Source: Oceanimonas baumannii (GTDB taxonomy: Bacteria > Pseudomonadota > Gammaproteobacteria > Enterobacterales > Aeromonadaceae). From it: a DNA stretch of 64,000 nt. The position numbers and the translations under genes are program-made. The notes below the pieces were generated by a model that did no database searches, had not been told where the DNA came from, and saw only the letters and a program-made list of their open reading frames with translations. The stretch lies in assembly GCF_002245495.1 (NCBI RefSeq), contig NZ_NQJF01000008.1, positions 1 through 64,000 on the forward strand, in the 5' to 3' direction. This document shows positions 1-8,865 of this stretch, one piece after another (the first letter of the stretch is position 1; every line of letters starts with the position of its first letter).

Positions 1-93
1 CCATTCATAGTGATAAGCTGCTGTTCAAAAGACAGCATATGATCACAGTGAGATCTGATCGTCAAAGCGATCCTCGAAAATCGACATTTTTCT
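1..93. other. Left edge, no gene seen
   Basis: These bases lie downstream of the minus-strand dehydrogenase gene. I see no open frame that continues a known gene and no clear terminator. Genes of the same catabolic locus, such as the missing E1-beta and E2 subunits, could lie beyond the edge. Confidence 0.4.
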
Positions 94-1188
94 TCAGAAA
101 ACGCGCGTTCCGGTGTAAAAAGTGGCTACTAATGTTTTCATTTTTACCCCGCTGAAAGCCTTGCCACGCAAGGGTTTTTCATGATCTTGCCCTGGTGGGA
201 TACGCCCGGTGATCAGTGGTGTTACGTCTATCTTCCCTTGAGCGATAAGATCAATGACCTCGGCGAATTCGCCGCTGTAGGCCAAAGCGCCGACCAACTT
301 CTTCTCAGTGGCGACGATGTTGAAGAAGTTAAACTCACTCGGTTCTTCGAAGATGCCGACCAGCACACAACAGCCAGCCTTGCGCAGCACGTCGATGGCG
401 AGTTTGGCAGTTTGTTTGTGACCGATGCACTCGATGGACAGATCTGCGCCGTCACCGCCGGTCAGCGCCCTCACCTCAGCCACGGCGTCGCAGTTAGCGG
501 GATCCAGTACCAGGCAGGCGCCCACGTCCAGTGCCTTCTGCTTGCGCGCCGTCGACATTTCCAGGGCGATGATGCGGCCGGCGCCTGCAGCTCGGGCACA
601 CATGATGGTGCACAGCCCTATGGTCCCGGCGCCCACCACCACCAGAGTCTTGCCAGTGATGTCGCCGGCCTGGCGGACCGCGTGCATGCCCACCGCCAGT
701 GGCTCTATCAGGGCGCCCGCCTCGAGCGGAAAGCCCGCGGGCAATCGGTACAGCAGGCTGGCGGGCACGTTGACGTATTCGGCGAAAGCACCGTCGCTCA
801 TCAGGCCGGTGAAGGCCAGCCGCTCGCACAGGTTGATCTTTCCTTCCAGGCAGTAGCGACATTCGCCACAGTGCTGACAGGCATCGGCGGTGACCCGGTC
901 GCCGGCGGCAAAACCCGAGACGCCCTCGCCCAAGGCCACTATTTCGCCGCAGAATTCGTGGCCAAGGATGCACTGTCCCTTAAGGCCTGTAAGCGGATGA
1001 GGCTGGTCAACGGGAATAAATACGGGGCCGGCCAAATATTCGTGTAAATCGGAGCCGCAGATGCCGCACCAGTGCACCTTGATCTGGGCCCAGCCCGCTG
1101 CCGGTGCTGGCGGATGCGGGACCCGCTCCAGGCGGATATCCTGGCGTCCGTGCCAGACGGCGGCGCTCATGGTGATGGCTTGAGTCAT
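94..1188 (-). CDS. (R,R)-butanediol dehydrogenase-like zinc alcohol dehydrogenase
   Basis: This is a zinc-dependent medium-chain dehydrogenase expected to oxidise 2,3-butanediol to acetoin with NAD. The catalytic zinc motif WCGICGSDLHEY is near residue 40 and GHEFCGEI follows. The structural zinc cysteines lie in DACQHCGECRYC, and the Rossmann motif VVGAGTIGL lies near the middle. The chosen start (364 aa) has GAGG eight bases upstream; an ATG at 1206 would add six residues and overlaps the stop of the E1-alpha gene as TAATG. The family normally ends with a GFEELV...NVKIIV-type tail. Here everything after LITGRIP departs from that, so a late frameshift is possible. It is cotranscribed with the E1-alpha gene and is probably under the same sigma-54 promoter. 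Confidence 0.8.
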   Translation of the reverse strand: MTQAITMSAAVWHGRQDIRLERVPHPPAPAAGWAQIKVHWCGICGSDLHEYLAGPVFIPVDQPHPLTGLKGQCILGHEFCGEIVALGEGVSGFAAGDRVTADACQHCGECRYCLEGKINLCERLAFTGLMSDGAFAEYVNVPASLLYRLPAGFPLEAGALIEPLAVGMHAVRQAGDITGKTLVVVGAGTIGLCTIMCARAAGAGRIIALEMSTARKQKALDVGACLVLDPANCDAVAEVRALTGGDGADLSIECIGHKQTAKLAIDVLRKAGCCVLVGIFEEPSEFNFFNIVATEKKLVGALAYSGEFAEVIDLIAQGKIDVTPLITGRIPPGQDHEKPLRGKAFSGVKMKTLVATFYTGTRVF

Positions 1189-1205
1189 GGTGAGATCCTC
1201 GTTCA

Positions 1206-2192
1206 TTAGACAAATACCTTTTCCAGGGCAGCTTCAGGTATGGGATAAGCACTTTCCCGAGCGAAGCATATGGCAGCATCTACCTGCTCGCGGGCGGCCT
1301 GTATCATGCGCAGATCTTCCGGCTCGGTCAGGGTGCCGTCGTCAAGCAGCAAAGAACGAAACGCGGGAATGGGATCCCTGGCCTGCAACGCTTCCTTTTC
1401 GCCCTTGGGCCGATAACCCTCGGCGTCGCCCATGAAGTGGCCGGCCAGGCGGTAGGTTTCGATTTCGATAAGGCTGGGCCCCTCGCCCCGGCGGGCTCGG
1501 TCGATGGCCTCGCCCGCTGCCGCGAAAATAGCGAGGGGGTCATTGTCGGGCACGAAGATACCGGGCATGCCGTAGGCGGCGGCGCGATCGTTGTTACGGT
1601 CTACTGCCGTGGACTGGCGTTTGGCCACCGAGATGCCCCAGGCGTTGTCTTCGATCACGAATACCACCGGCAGCTTCCATACTGCAGCCAGGTTCAGAGT
1701 CTCATGGAAAGCTCCCTGATTGGCTGCGCCTTCACCAAGGAAGGCCACTGCCACACCGGCTTTACCCTGCAACTTGCGCGACAAGGCAGCGCCTACCGCA
1801 GGGCCCATGCCCTGGGCGATAATACCGGAGCAGGAAAAGTTCACCCGGCTATCGAATAGATGCATATGACCGCCACGACCGCCGCTCAGTCCCGTTTCTT
1901 TGCCAAAAATCTCTGCCGTCATTTCATTCAGATTTACCCCTTTGGCGATGGCAATATGGTGAGGTCTGTGAGTGGCGGTGACGATATCAATGGCCGACAG
2001 GTGAGCACACACACCCACGGCACAAGGCTCCTGCCCATTGGACAAGTGCATTTCGCCAGGAATGGGGCCCTTGGCCATATTGAAGGCAGGACTCTTTCCC
2101 TCCATGTAGATTGTCTCGATTGCTTCCTCAAAGAAACGACTGATCAGCATCTGTTGATACATCCAGTGCAATTGGGTGCGTTCGGGCTTCAT
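1206..2192 (-). CDS. acoA: Acetoin dehydrogenase E1 component, alpha subunit
   Basis: This is the thiamine diphosphate-dependent alpha subunit of a 2-oxoacid-type dehydrogenase, 328 aa and full length. The TPP-binding region GEGAANQGAFHETLNLA followed by EDNAWG is present, as is the RGGHMH motif of the phosphorylation-loop region. Coupling to a butanediol dehydrogenase and an AcoR-type activator points to acetoin cleavage rather than pyruvate oxidation. The start at 2192 has a strong GGAGG site upstream; the longer frame to 2246 runs through the promoter and is rejected. The E1-beta and lipoyl E2 partners normally encoded next are absent here, so the enzyme complex cannot be built from this locus alone. 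Confidence 0.85.
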   Translation of the reverse strand: MKPERTQLHWMYQQMLISRFFEEAIETIYMEGKSPAFNMAKGPIPGEMHLSNGQEPCAVGVCAHLSAIDIVTATHRPHHIAIAKGVNLNEMTAEIFGKETGLSGGRGGHMHLFDSRVNFSCSGIIAQGMGPAVGAALSRKLQGKAGVAVAFLGEGAANQGAFHETLNLAAVWKLPVVFVIEDNAWGISVAKRQSTAVDRNNDRAAAYGMPGIFVPDNDPLAIFAAAGEAIDRARRGEGPSLIEIETYRLAGHFMGDAEGYRPKGEKEALQARDPIPAFRSLLLDDGTLTEPEDLRMIQAAREQVDAAICFARESAYPIPEAALEKVFV

Positions 2193-2229
2193 ATTCCCTC
2201 CTTCGCTACGGTGATGATGAAGGAAGACT

Positions 2230-2245
2230 CGCAAAGACCGTGCCA
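2230..2245 (-). promoter_or_regulatory. Sigma-54 (-24/-12) promoter of acoA
   Basis: On the minus strand the sequence reads TGGCACGGTCTTTGCG. This matches TGGCAC-N5-TTGC exactly, with the GG and GC pairs correctly spaced. It lies about 40 bases upstream of the acoA start. A sigma-54 promoter fits the adjacent enhancer-binding regulator gene. Confidence 0.85.
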
Positions 2246-2317
2246 AAGATGATAAAAAGATGTTAACACTGTGTTTACAGGCGATACCGTAGATCCAGCC
2301 GACAGGGCCCGGCGGTC

Positions 2318-2361
2318 ACTGTCGCAGTAGTGCTACAACTGTCGCAGCACGGGTGTGACAG
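2318..2361. promoter_or_regulatory. Probable enhancer sites for the AcoR-type activator
   Basis: ACTGTCGCAG occurs twice in direct orientation (2318-2327 and 2338-2347), 20 bp apart, about two helical turns. The second copy pairs with TGTGACAG at 2354-2361 as a near-perfect inverted repeat. The array is about 75-115 bp upstream of the sigma-54 promoter, the usual distance for an upstream activating sequence. Assignment to AcoR is inferred from position. Confidence 0.55.
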
Positions 2362-2414
2362 CTGTATCAGGCTGGCCATACTGGAACAAAGGAAATGAGC
2401 AAGGAGAGATGCCA

Positions 2415-4221
2415 ATGTCGTTATCGGATGATACCGTTGCCCGGTTGCTGGGCGAGCGTCTGGGGCCGGGCAACCGGGTAGCTGATCCGCAAATTCTTGG
2501 CTCCTGGCGCCGTTGCCTGGAACAGTACCGGCTTGACCCCAGTCATGCCCATCCCCGTCCCCGTCTCAGCACTGCCGAACTGAACGCCCTGCGCGAACCC
2601 CTGGACATGTTGCTGAACCAGCCGTTCCATGGCCTTAGCCGGTTGCGCCGCAGCGCCGTTGAAGCCGGCTACAACTTACTGTTGACCGACGCCCAAGGGG
2701 TGGTGGTGGCCAGCTACCAAGATGCGGACGCCAGCCCCGAGTTGGCTCGTAAGGGGATGGCTTCAGGTTCGGTATGGACCGAAGCCCTGGTAGGTACCAA
2801 TGGCCTGGGCACCTGCCTGACTACCAGACAACCGATCACCGTCCATGCCGGGGAACATTTCGATGCCGGCCTTTACCCCTTCAGTTGTACCACCGCCCCC
2901 TGTTTGCCGGGGACAGCAGACCGCCGACGAGCTGGAAGCCCTGTTGTTCCGCCGCCACCACGCCGATGCCTTGATCGTGGCAGTGACCCGAGAGCAAAAA
3001 ATAGAGCCCATTGCCCTGCTGGCCCTGGACGAGAAAGGCCGGGTACGGGGGCTTACCACTGCCCTGCTGCGTATCTTGTCCTTCCATCAGCGGGATACCT
3101 TGATGGGCCAGCCGGTAAGTGAATTGCTCGGCGTCGGGCTCGATGCCCTGCTGGCCAGCCGGCCCGACTCACCTCTCCCTCTCGGCCTGTGCCACTGGCA
3201 GGCCTGGCAGCTGGCACCGGTCACCACCTCTACTCCGTCTGTCAAAACGTCCCGGGCAGCGGATCCGCTGGAGCAGGCCGCCGGCGAGGACCCAGGCCTA
3301 TTGCACCAGGCCACTGTCTGCCGGCGAATGGTTGACAGAGGCATCAGCATCCTGATCCAGGGAGAAACCGGTACCGGCAAGGAAGTCTGGGCCCGTGCAC
3401 TGCATAACAGCAGTGCACGCCATGACAAGGCCTTTATTACCCTCAATTGTGCTGCCATTCCCGAAAGCCTGATCGAGAGCGAGCTATTCGGTTACGGCGC
3501 CGGCAGTTTTACCGGGGCGCTCAAGGGCGGTAAGCAGGGCAAGATCGCTGCCAGCTCCGGTGGTACTCTGTTCCTTGACGAAATAGGCGACATGCCGTTG
3601 GCACTGCAGACCCGGCTGCTGCGAGTGCTGGCGGAGCAGGAAGTTACCCCGGTAGGCGAACTCAGGGCGGTGCCGGTCGAGCTCAATGTGATCTGTGCCA
3701 CCCACCGGGAGCTCACTGGACTGGTGGCCGAAGGGCGATTCCGGGAAGATCTCTACTACCGGATAAGCTCACTCAAAGTCGCCTTGCCACCGCTGCGGGA
3801 GCGGCAGGACCGCCGTATCCTGATCCGGCTGCTACTGGCGGAGCTGGCGAACGGGACGGTCCCGTCGTTCGACGCCGAAGTAGAACAACGGCTGCTCGGT
3901 TATGCCTGGCCCGGTAATATCCGTCAGCTCAAGAGCGTGCTGCAGTATGCCCTGGCCATGACCGATGAAGGAATCATCAGGCCCGAACACCTGCCAGACG
4001 AAGTGCTTGGTGACGATTCCAAGCCATTACGGGAAGATAAAATGCGTCCGTCCCTGACGGTGGTCCGGGAGCAGCAGGAACGGCAGCTGCTACTGGAAAC
4101 CCTGGAGCACTATCAGTGGACCATCACCCGGGCAGCCGCTGCGCTCGGCGTAAGCCGGGCCACCCTGCACCGCAAGATTAACCGCTACGGCTTGGTGTCG
4201 CCCAACAAGGGCTGCCGTTGA
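2415..4221 (+). pseudogene. acoR: AcoR-type sigma-54 activator, disrupted by deletion and frameshift
   Basis: The first frame (from 2415, AAGGAG eight bases upstream) encodes the typical N-terminus with ILGSWRRCLEQYRLDP and a GAF domain up to LYPFSCTTAP. At about 2897-2914 the frame is lost. The next frame resumes at QQTADELEALLFRRHH and continues to 4221 with the AAA+ domain: Walker A GETGTGKE, GSFTGA in place of GAFTGA, and Walker B GTLFLDEIGD. It ends with a C-terminal Fis-type helix-turn-helix, RAAAALGVSRATLH. Roughly 30 residues normally found between the GAF strand and the ELEALLF helix are missing, so this looks like a deletion of about 100 bp with a frame change, not a single-base slip. 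A restart near 2845 could make an ATPase without most of the sensor. Confidence 0.8.
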
Positions 4222-4224
4222 GAT

Positions 4225-4695
4225 TCAGCGACGCACCTCGAACAGAAATTTCAGCCGATGGGTTTCTTCTCCCTGTCTGACATCCAGCACCCAGGCCCAC
4301 AGCATGCGTTCTTCTGAACAGCTGCCCACCAGCGCGCTGCCTCGCCAGACTCCCTCTCCGGTATGCTCAATCAGCGCCGGTAAGGTTCCCATATACATAC
4401 TCTCCCCTTCCAGTACGCTACGTGTAATGACGGCGTCAGGATCAGATAACACCACCTGCAGTGAAAACGGAGTTTCAGCCTGCAGATCGTCACTCAGCAG
4501 TTGTGCACTTACTGTCAGCTCCTGCTGTTGCTGAACGCAAGTAGCGTGAGACAAGTCACAATAGTCAGATATTTTCTGAACGGTTTCTGTCACCTCCTCC
4601 TCATTACTGCAGGTACGCAGGAAGAAAGCGGCCGCTAAAATGACCAGCACAATCAGAATTTGTGCCAGTTTGGGGCCGGTAAGACGTTCTCTCAT
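4225..4695 (-). CDS. Membrane-anchored hypothetical protein beside the cbb3 cluster
   Basis: 156 aa, family not recognised. It has one N-terminal transmembrane segment (about residues 9-27, AQILIVLVILAAAFFL) followed by a hydrophilic domain that should face the periplasm. The domain holds four cysteines after the anchor, two of them close together in DYCDLSHATC. It converges on the acoR remnant with 3 bp between them and diverges from ccoN. The FNR box at 4737-4750 is only about 42 bp upstream, so oxygen control is possible, and a role around the oxidase is a context-based guess. Confidence 0.6.
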   Translation of the reverse strand: MRERLTGPKLAQILIVLVILAAAFFLRTCSNEEEVTETVQKISDYCDLSHATCVQQQQELTVSAQLLSDDLQAETPFSLQVVLSDPDAVITRSVLEGESMYMGTLPALIEHTGEGVWRGSALVGSCSEERMLWAWVLDVRQGEETHRLKFLFEVRR

Positions 4696-5000
4696 ACTGT
4701 TTTGGTTCCGGTTGCGAGGTTGTTTTGATAGTCCCGTTGATCTTGATCAACACGTTCGGTTATGCCTTGTGGAGCGGCTAAAGAGGTAATCATATTACTG
4801 TTTATACTGTTATTTTGGCACCCACTCCATTATCATCTGTGCCGAGTTTCGGGGGCTGCTTTGCTTTGTTAACAAAGAGTTAATGAAACTAAGCGAATAC
4901 CGAAACCTATGCTAGAAACCGGTAACTTTATCCTTCCGATGTGAGCACCCTGGCGTGAGCACTAAATCTGAATAACAGCAGTGGAAGCGGAACTATAACG
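4696..5000. other. Intergenic control region between the hypothetical gene and ccoN
   Basis: About 305 bases with no gene. It holds the FNR box at 4737-4750 and a candidate -10 element near 4803. The remainder would be a long untranslated leader of ccoN. AGCGGAAC is the only weak ribosome-binding-like stretch before the ccoN start. Confidence 0.6.
4737..4750. promoter_or_regulatory. FNR box, perfect match
   Basis: TTGATCTTGATCAA is an exact TTGAT-N4-ATCAA palindrome, the binding site of FNR/Anr. TATACT at 4803-4808 could be the -10 element of the ccoN promoter. That would put the box near -71, a class I position. The same box could also serve the divergent gene that starts at 4695. Confidence 0.85.
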
Positions 5001-6425
5001 ATGAGTCAAACTAATAATCAACCAAACTACAACTACGCCGTAGTTCGTCAGTTTACGGTCGCTACCGTATTCTGGGGTATCGTAGGTATGTCGTTGGGTG
5101 TGCTGATTGCAGCACAGCTGATCTGGCCTGCCCTTAACTTCGAGACACCCTGGCTGACCTACAGTCGGCTTCGCCCGTTACACACCAATGCGGTAATTTT
5201 TGCATTTGGCTGTAACGCCCTGATGGCCACCTCCTTTTATGTGGTACAACGTACCTGTCAGACCCGCCTGTTCGGTGGTGGCCTGGCGTCGTTTGTATTC
5301 TGGGGCTGGCAGGCAATTCTTGTTGCTGCCGTTATCTCTTTACCACAGGGTTACACCACCACTAAGGAATACGCAGAGCTGGAATGGCCGATCGACATCG
5401 CCATTGCCGTGGTCTGGGTGGCTTATGCCATTGTGTTCTTCGGCACGGTTGTCCGCCGCACCACTTCCCACATTTATGTAGCCAACTGGTTCTACGGCGC
5501 GTTTATTCTGACCGTTGCCGTGCTGCATATTGTGAACAGTATGGCTGTCCCGGTCAGCGGCATGAAGTCTTACTCCATGTATTCCGGTGCTGCGGATGCC
5601 ATGATCCAGTGGTGGTATGGCCATAACGCCGTAGGTTTCCTGCTCACCGCCGGTTTCCTGGGCATGATGTATTATTTCGTTCCCAAGCAAGCTGGTCGCC
5701 CGGTTTACTCTTACCGTCTGTCCATCGTGCACTTCTGGGCACTGATCACCCTGTACATCTGGGCCGGTCCGCACCACCTGCACTATACAGCCCTGCCCGA
5801 CTGGGCCCAGTCTCTGGGTATGGTCATGTCTCTGATCCTGTTCGTCCCCTCCTGGGGTGGCATGATCAACGGCATCATGACCCTGTCCGGTGCCTGGCAC
5901 AAACTGCGTTATGACCCCATTCTGCGCTTCCTGATCGTGTCTCTGTCATTCTATGGCATGTCCACGTTCGAAGGCCCCATGATGGCGATCAAAACCGTTA
6001 ACGCCCTCTCCCACTACACCGACTGGACCGTAGGTCACGTTCACTCCGGTGCTCTGGGCTGGGTTGCCATGGTTTCCATCGGTGCCGTATATCACCTGAT
6101 CCCCAACCTGTTCGGTCAGCAACGCATGTACAGCCTGGGCCTGATCAACACCCACTTCTGGCTGGCGACCATCGGTACCGTTCTGTACATCGTGGCCATG
6201 TGGATCAGCGGTGTGATGCAGGGTCTGATGTGGCGTGCTGTAAACGAAGACGGCACCCTGACCTACAGCTTTGTTGAAAGCCTGCAGGCCTCCTATCCGT
6301 TCTATTTCGTACGTTTCCTGGGCGGTGTTTTCTTTGTCACCGGTATGCTGCTGATGGCGTATAACGCTTATCGCACCATCAAGGCGCCGAAAGGCTCCCT
6401 GCAAGCTATCCCCCAACCGGCCTGA
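5001..6425 (+). CDS. ccoN: cbb3-type cytochrome c oxidase subunit I
   Basis: This is the catalytic haem-copper subunit of the high-affinity terminal oxidase in the inner membrane, 474 aa with about twelve hydrophobic segments. Ligand histidines are visible in RPLHTNAV (low-spin haem), [10 protein letters not shown] and GPHHLHYT (CuB) and [12 protein letters not shown] (haem ligands). Length is usual for the family. It is the first gene of ccoNOQP and lies downstream of an FNR box, which fits induction at low oxygen. The next gene begins 17 bases after the stop. Confidence 0.97.
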   Translation: MSQTNNQPNYNYAVVRQFTVATVFWGIVGMSLGVLIAAQLIWPALNFETPWLTYSRLRPLHTNAVIFAFGCNALMATSFYVVQRTCQTRLFGGGLASFVFWGWQAILVAAVISLPQGYTTTKEYAELEWPIDIAIAVVWVAYAIVFFGTVVRRTTSHIYVANWFYGAFILTVAVLHIVNSMAVPVSGMKSYSMYSGAADAMIQWWYGHNAVGFLLTAGFLGMMYYFVPKQAGRPVYSYRLSIVHFWALITLYIWAGPHHLHYTALPDWAQSLGMVMSLILFVPSWGGMINGIMTLSGAWHKLRYDPILRFLIVSLSFYGMSTFEGPMMAIKTVNALSHYTDWTVGHVHSGALGWVAMVSIGAVYHLIPNLFGQQRMYSLGLINTHFWLATIGTVLYIVAMWISGVMQGLMWRAVNEDGTLTYSFVESLQASYPFYFVRFLGGVFFVTGMLLMAYNAYRTIKAPKGSLQAIPQPA

Positions 6426-6442
6426 TTAAAGGAGACACGTGA

Positions 6443-7051
6443 ATGAAAAATCGTCATGAACTGGTCGAAAAGAACACGTTTTGGCTGATCGTGCTCACTG
6501 TAACGGCAATCAGCTTCGGTGGTCTGGTAGAAATCGTACCGCTGTTTTTCCAGCAGCAGACCAACGAACCGGTTGAGGGACTGCGCCCCTACACCGCGCT
6601 GGAAATGGAAGGCCGCGATATTTATATCCGCGAAGGTTGTCATGTGTGTCACAGCCAGATGATCCGTCCGTTCCGAGCTGAAACCGAGCGTTACGGTCAC
6701 TATTCCGTTGCCGGTGAAAGTGTGTGGGAGCACCCCTTCCTGTGGGGCTCCAAGCGTACCGGTCCGGATCTGGCCCGTGTCGGTGGTCGTTACTCTGATG
6801 AATGGCACCGTGTGCACCTGATTGATCCGCGCGCTGTGGTTCCCGAGTCCAACATGCCTGCTTTCCCCTGGCTGGAAACCAACACGCTGGACGGCAAGGA
6901 CACTGCCAAAAAGCTGAGCGTATTCCGGGACAGCTTTGGTGTTCCGTACACCGATGCCGACATTGAAGGTGCCCAGGCGGCCGTTCAGGGTAAAACCGAA
7001 ATGGAAGCCATCATCGCCTATCTGCAATCCTTGGGTCACGCCCTTAAATAA
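6443..7051 (+). CDS. ccoO: cbb3-type cytochrome c oxidase subunit II (monohaem cytochrome c)
   Basis: Membrane-anchored monohaem cytochrome c of the cbb3 oxidase, 202 aa. It has an N-terminal transmembrane helix (about residues 12-33) and the haem-attachment motif CHVCH near residue 69. MPAFPWL, further on, carries the probable axial methionine. It passes electrons from CcoP to CcoN. The start has a GGAGA site a few bases upstream, and the gene sits between ccoN and ccoQ in one operon. Confidence 0.96.
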   Translation: MKNRHELVEKNTFWLIVLTVTAISFGGLVEIVPLFFQQQTNEPVEGLRPYTALEMEGRDIYIREGCHVCHSQMIRPFRAETERYGHYSVAGESVWEHPFLWGSKRTGPDLARVGGRYSDEWHRVHLIDPRAVVPESNMPAFPWLETNTLDGKDTAKKLSVFRDSFGVPYTDADIEGAQAAVQGKTEMEAIIAYLQSLGHALK

Positions 7052-7062
7052 CCGGAGTCGAT

Positions 7063-7281
7063 ATGGATTTCAGTACCTTGGAAGCCCTGAAGCCAACCCT
7101 GATCAGTTTTCAGACCCTGGCCTTGCTGGTGTTGTTCGCAGGCATTGTCTGGTGGGCCTTCGGCAAGCGCAGAAAGGGCAAGTTTGATGATGCCGCCCAC
7201 TCCATCTTTAACGATGAAGACGAGCAGCAGAAAACGCGTCAGGGTACTGAGCAGGATCGCGCAGGAGCTAATAAAAAATGA
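7063..7281 (+). CDS. ccoQ: cbb3-type cytochrome oxidase subunit CcoQ (FixQ)
   Basis: 72-aa single-span protein with a hydrophobic segment near residues 15-33 (LALLVLFAGIVWWAFG) followed by a basic and then acidic tail. CcoQ stabilises the assembled oxidase. The stop overlaps the ccoP start as ATGA, so the two are translationally coupled. Confidence 0.92.
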   Translation: MDFSTLEALKPTLISFQTLALLVLFAGIVWWAFGKRRKGKFDDAAHSIFNDEDEQQKTRQGTEQDRAGANKK

Positions 7282-8288
7282 ATACTTTTTTGAGCATTTT
7301 TGTAACCGTGATCAGCCTGGGCACCATTTTTGGCTGTCTGGCGCTGCTCATCTGGTGCACCAAAGACAAGATGGGAATGGAAGAAGGTGCGCCCACCGGG
7401 CACACTTTTGACGGCATCTCCGAACTGAACAACCCGCTGCCCAAGTGGTGGAGCTACATGTTCCTGTTCATGGTTGTCTTCTCACTTGTCTATCTGGTGC
7501 TTTACCCCGGTCTGGGCAACTTCAAGGGCGTACTGGGCTGGGAAAGCTCCAACCAGAATATTCGTTCTCTGGAAGAGTCCCATGCTGCCTCTGCCGCTGC
7601 CCGTGATGAAGGTCGTCTGGTGCAGTATGAGCGTGAGATGGTGAAAGCTGATGACGTCTTTGGTGCCAAGTTCCGTGAACTGGTATACGAGTCCGATGCT
7701 GCCGGTGAGTTTGTTAAAGATGAAAACGGTAACCGCGTTTTCCGTGCCATTGCTGACATCGCTCAGGATGAAGAAGCCACCAAGGTGGGGCAGCGTCTGT
7801 ATCTGCAGAACTGTGCCCAGTGCCATGGCTCCGATGCTCGTGGTGCCCGCGGCTTCCCCAACCTGACCGACGGTGACTGGCTGTGGGGCGGCTCGCCTGA
7901 AGCCATCAAACATACCATTATGGCGGGCCGCAAGTCTGCCGGTATGGCTGCCTGGGAACCCATGCTGGGTGCAGATGGCGTGGAAGAAGTGGCCAGCTAT
8001 GTACTCAGCCTGTCCGGCCGTAAGGTGGATCCGGTTGAAGCACAGAAAGGCCAGGCTCGTTTCGCCGTGTGTGCCGGTTGTCACGGTGCCGATGGTAAAG
8101 GTAACCCTGCCCTGGGCGCGCCTAACCTGACCGACAACATCTGGCTGTATGGCGGCTCTCGTGCTGCCGTCGAAGACTCCATCCGTAACGGCCGCGCCGG
8201 TGTGATGCCTGCCTGGAAAGATATTCTGGGTGAAGACAAGGCACACCTGCTGGCGTCTTACGTGTACAGCTTGAGTGGCAAGCAATAA
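7278..8288 (+). CDS. ccoP: cbb3-type cytochrome c oxidase subunit III (dihaem cytochrome c)
   Basis: Dihaem cytochrome c subunit, 336 aa, slightly long for the family. The N-terminal half has two membrane segments (residues about 5-25 and 57-78). The periplasmic part has two cytochrome c domains with CAQCH and CAGCH, each preceded or followed by the usual NLTDG/NLTDN glycine-rich repeats. It accepts electrons from the bc1 complex or soluble cytochromes. A strong terminator follows 20 bases after the stop. Confidence 0.96.
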   Translation: MNTFLSIFVTVISLGTIFGCLALLIWCTKDKMGMEEGAPTGHTFDGISELNNPLPKWWSYMFLFMVVFSLVYLVLYPGLGNFKGVLGWESSNQNIRSLEESHAASAAARDEGRLVQYEREMVKADDVFGAKFRELVYESDAAGEFVKDENGNRVFRAIADIAQDEEATKVGQRLYLQNCAQCHGSDARGARGFPNLTDGDWLWGGSPEAIKHTIMAGRKSAGMAAWEPMLGADGVEEVASYVLSLSGRKVDPVEAQKGQARFAVCAGCHGADGKGNPALGAPNLTDNIWLYGGSRAAVEDSIRNGRAGVMPAWKDILGEDKAHLLASYVYSLSGKQ

Positions 8289-8308
8289 AGCCTCTGGGCT
8301 TTGAATGG

Positions 8309-8333
8309 AAAGCCCCGTTCGCGGGGCTTTTTT
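8309..8333 (+). terminator. Rho-independent terminator after ccoP
   Basis: AAAGCCCCG-TTC-GCGGGGCTTTTTT forms a GC-rich hairpin with a T tract. It separates the structural genes ccoNOQP from the assembly genes ccoH-ccoI-ccoS and suggests that the latter are expressed at a lower level or from their own promoter. Confidence 0.9.
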
Positions 8334-8376
8334 GTTATATTGGCAACCGACCTTTTTCGTAGTAGGAATCCCTGTT

Positions 8377-8862
8377 ATGCAACGTCCCTGGTATCAACAA
8401 TTCTGGCCCTGGTTCTTGATCATTCTGCCCGCCTGTGTGGTCGTGGCCAGTCTGTATACCCTGTATCTTGCCAGCTCCCATGCTGATGCCATGGTGGTGG
8501 ATAACTATTACAAAAAAGGCCGTGCGATTAATCAGGACCTGAGTGAGCTGAAAGAAGCCGAGCGTCTTGGTCTTGTCGCTGAGCTAAGCCTTGATAAAGG
8601 TGAGATACGGGTCAAAATGCAGGGAGAGCATGAAGCCGGCGAAGCCATTTATCTGCTGCTGAGCCACCCTACCCTGGCAGAGCAGGACGTAAAGGCACTG
8701 CTGACCAGTGACGGCAACGGAGTTTACCGTCTGCGTCCGGATCACGAGTTGCTGAAAGGCAAGTGGCATCTGCAACTGGAGGCCTTTGACAAACGCTGGC
8801 GTATGCAGGACACGATTTATCTTCCCACTTCCGGCTGGCTTCAGATCCACAGCGGGAGCTAA
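8377..8862 (+). CDS. ccoH: FixH/CcoH family oxidase assembly protein
   Basis: 161-aa membrane-anchored assembly factor for the cbb3 oxidase. One transmembrane segment lies near residues 8-30 and the family motif DNYYKKGRAINQDL follows. The C-terminal domain should be periplasmic. The ATG at 8377 has AGGA nine bases upstream; the longer frame from 8305 would start inside the ccoP terminator and is rejected. CcoI starts 3 bases after the stop. Confidence 0.88.
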   Translation: MQRPWYQQFWPWFLIILPACVVVASLYTLYLASSHADAMVVDNYYKKGRAINQDLSELKEAERLGLVAELSLDKGEIRVKMQGEHEAGEAIYLLLSHPTLAEQDVKALLTSDGNGVYRLRPDHELLKGKWHLQLEAFDKRWRMQDTIYLPTSGWLQIHSGS

Positions 8863-8865
8863 GCC

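Noticed and set aside
181..1047. Long plus-strand frame of 288 codons opposite the dehydrogenase gene
   Set aside because: It is a mirror of the well-conserved minus-strand dehydrogenase and has no sensible domain.
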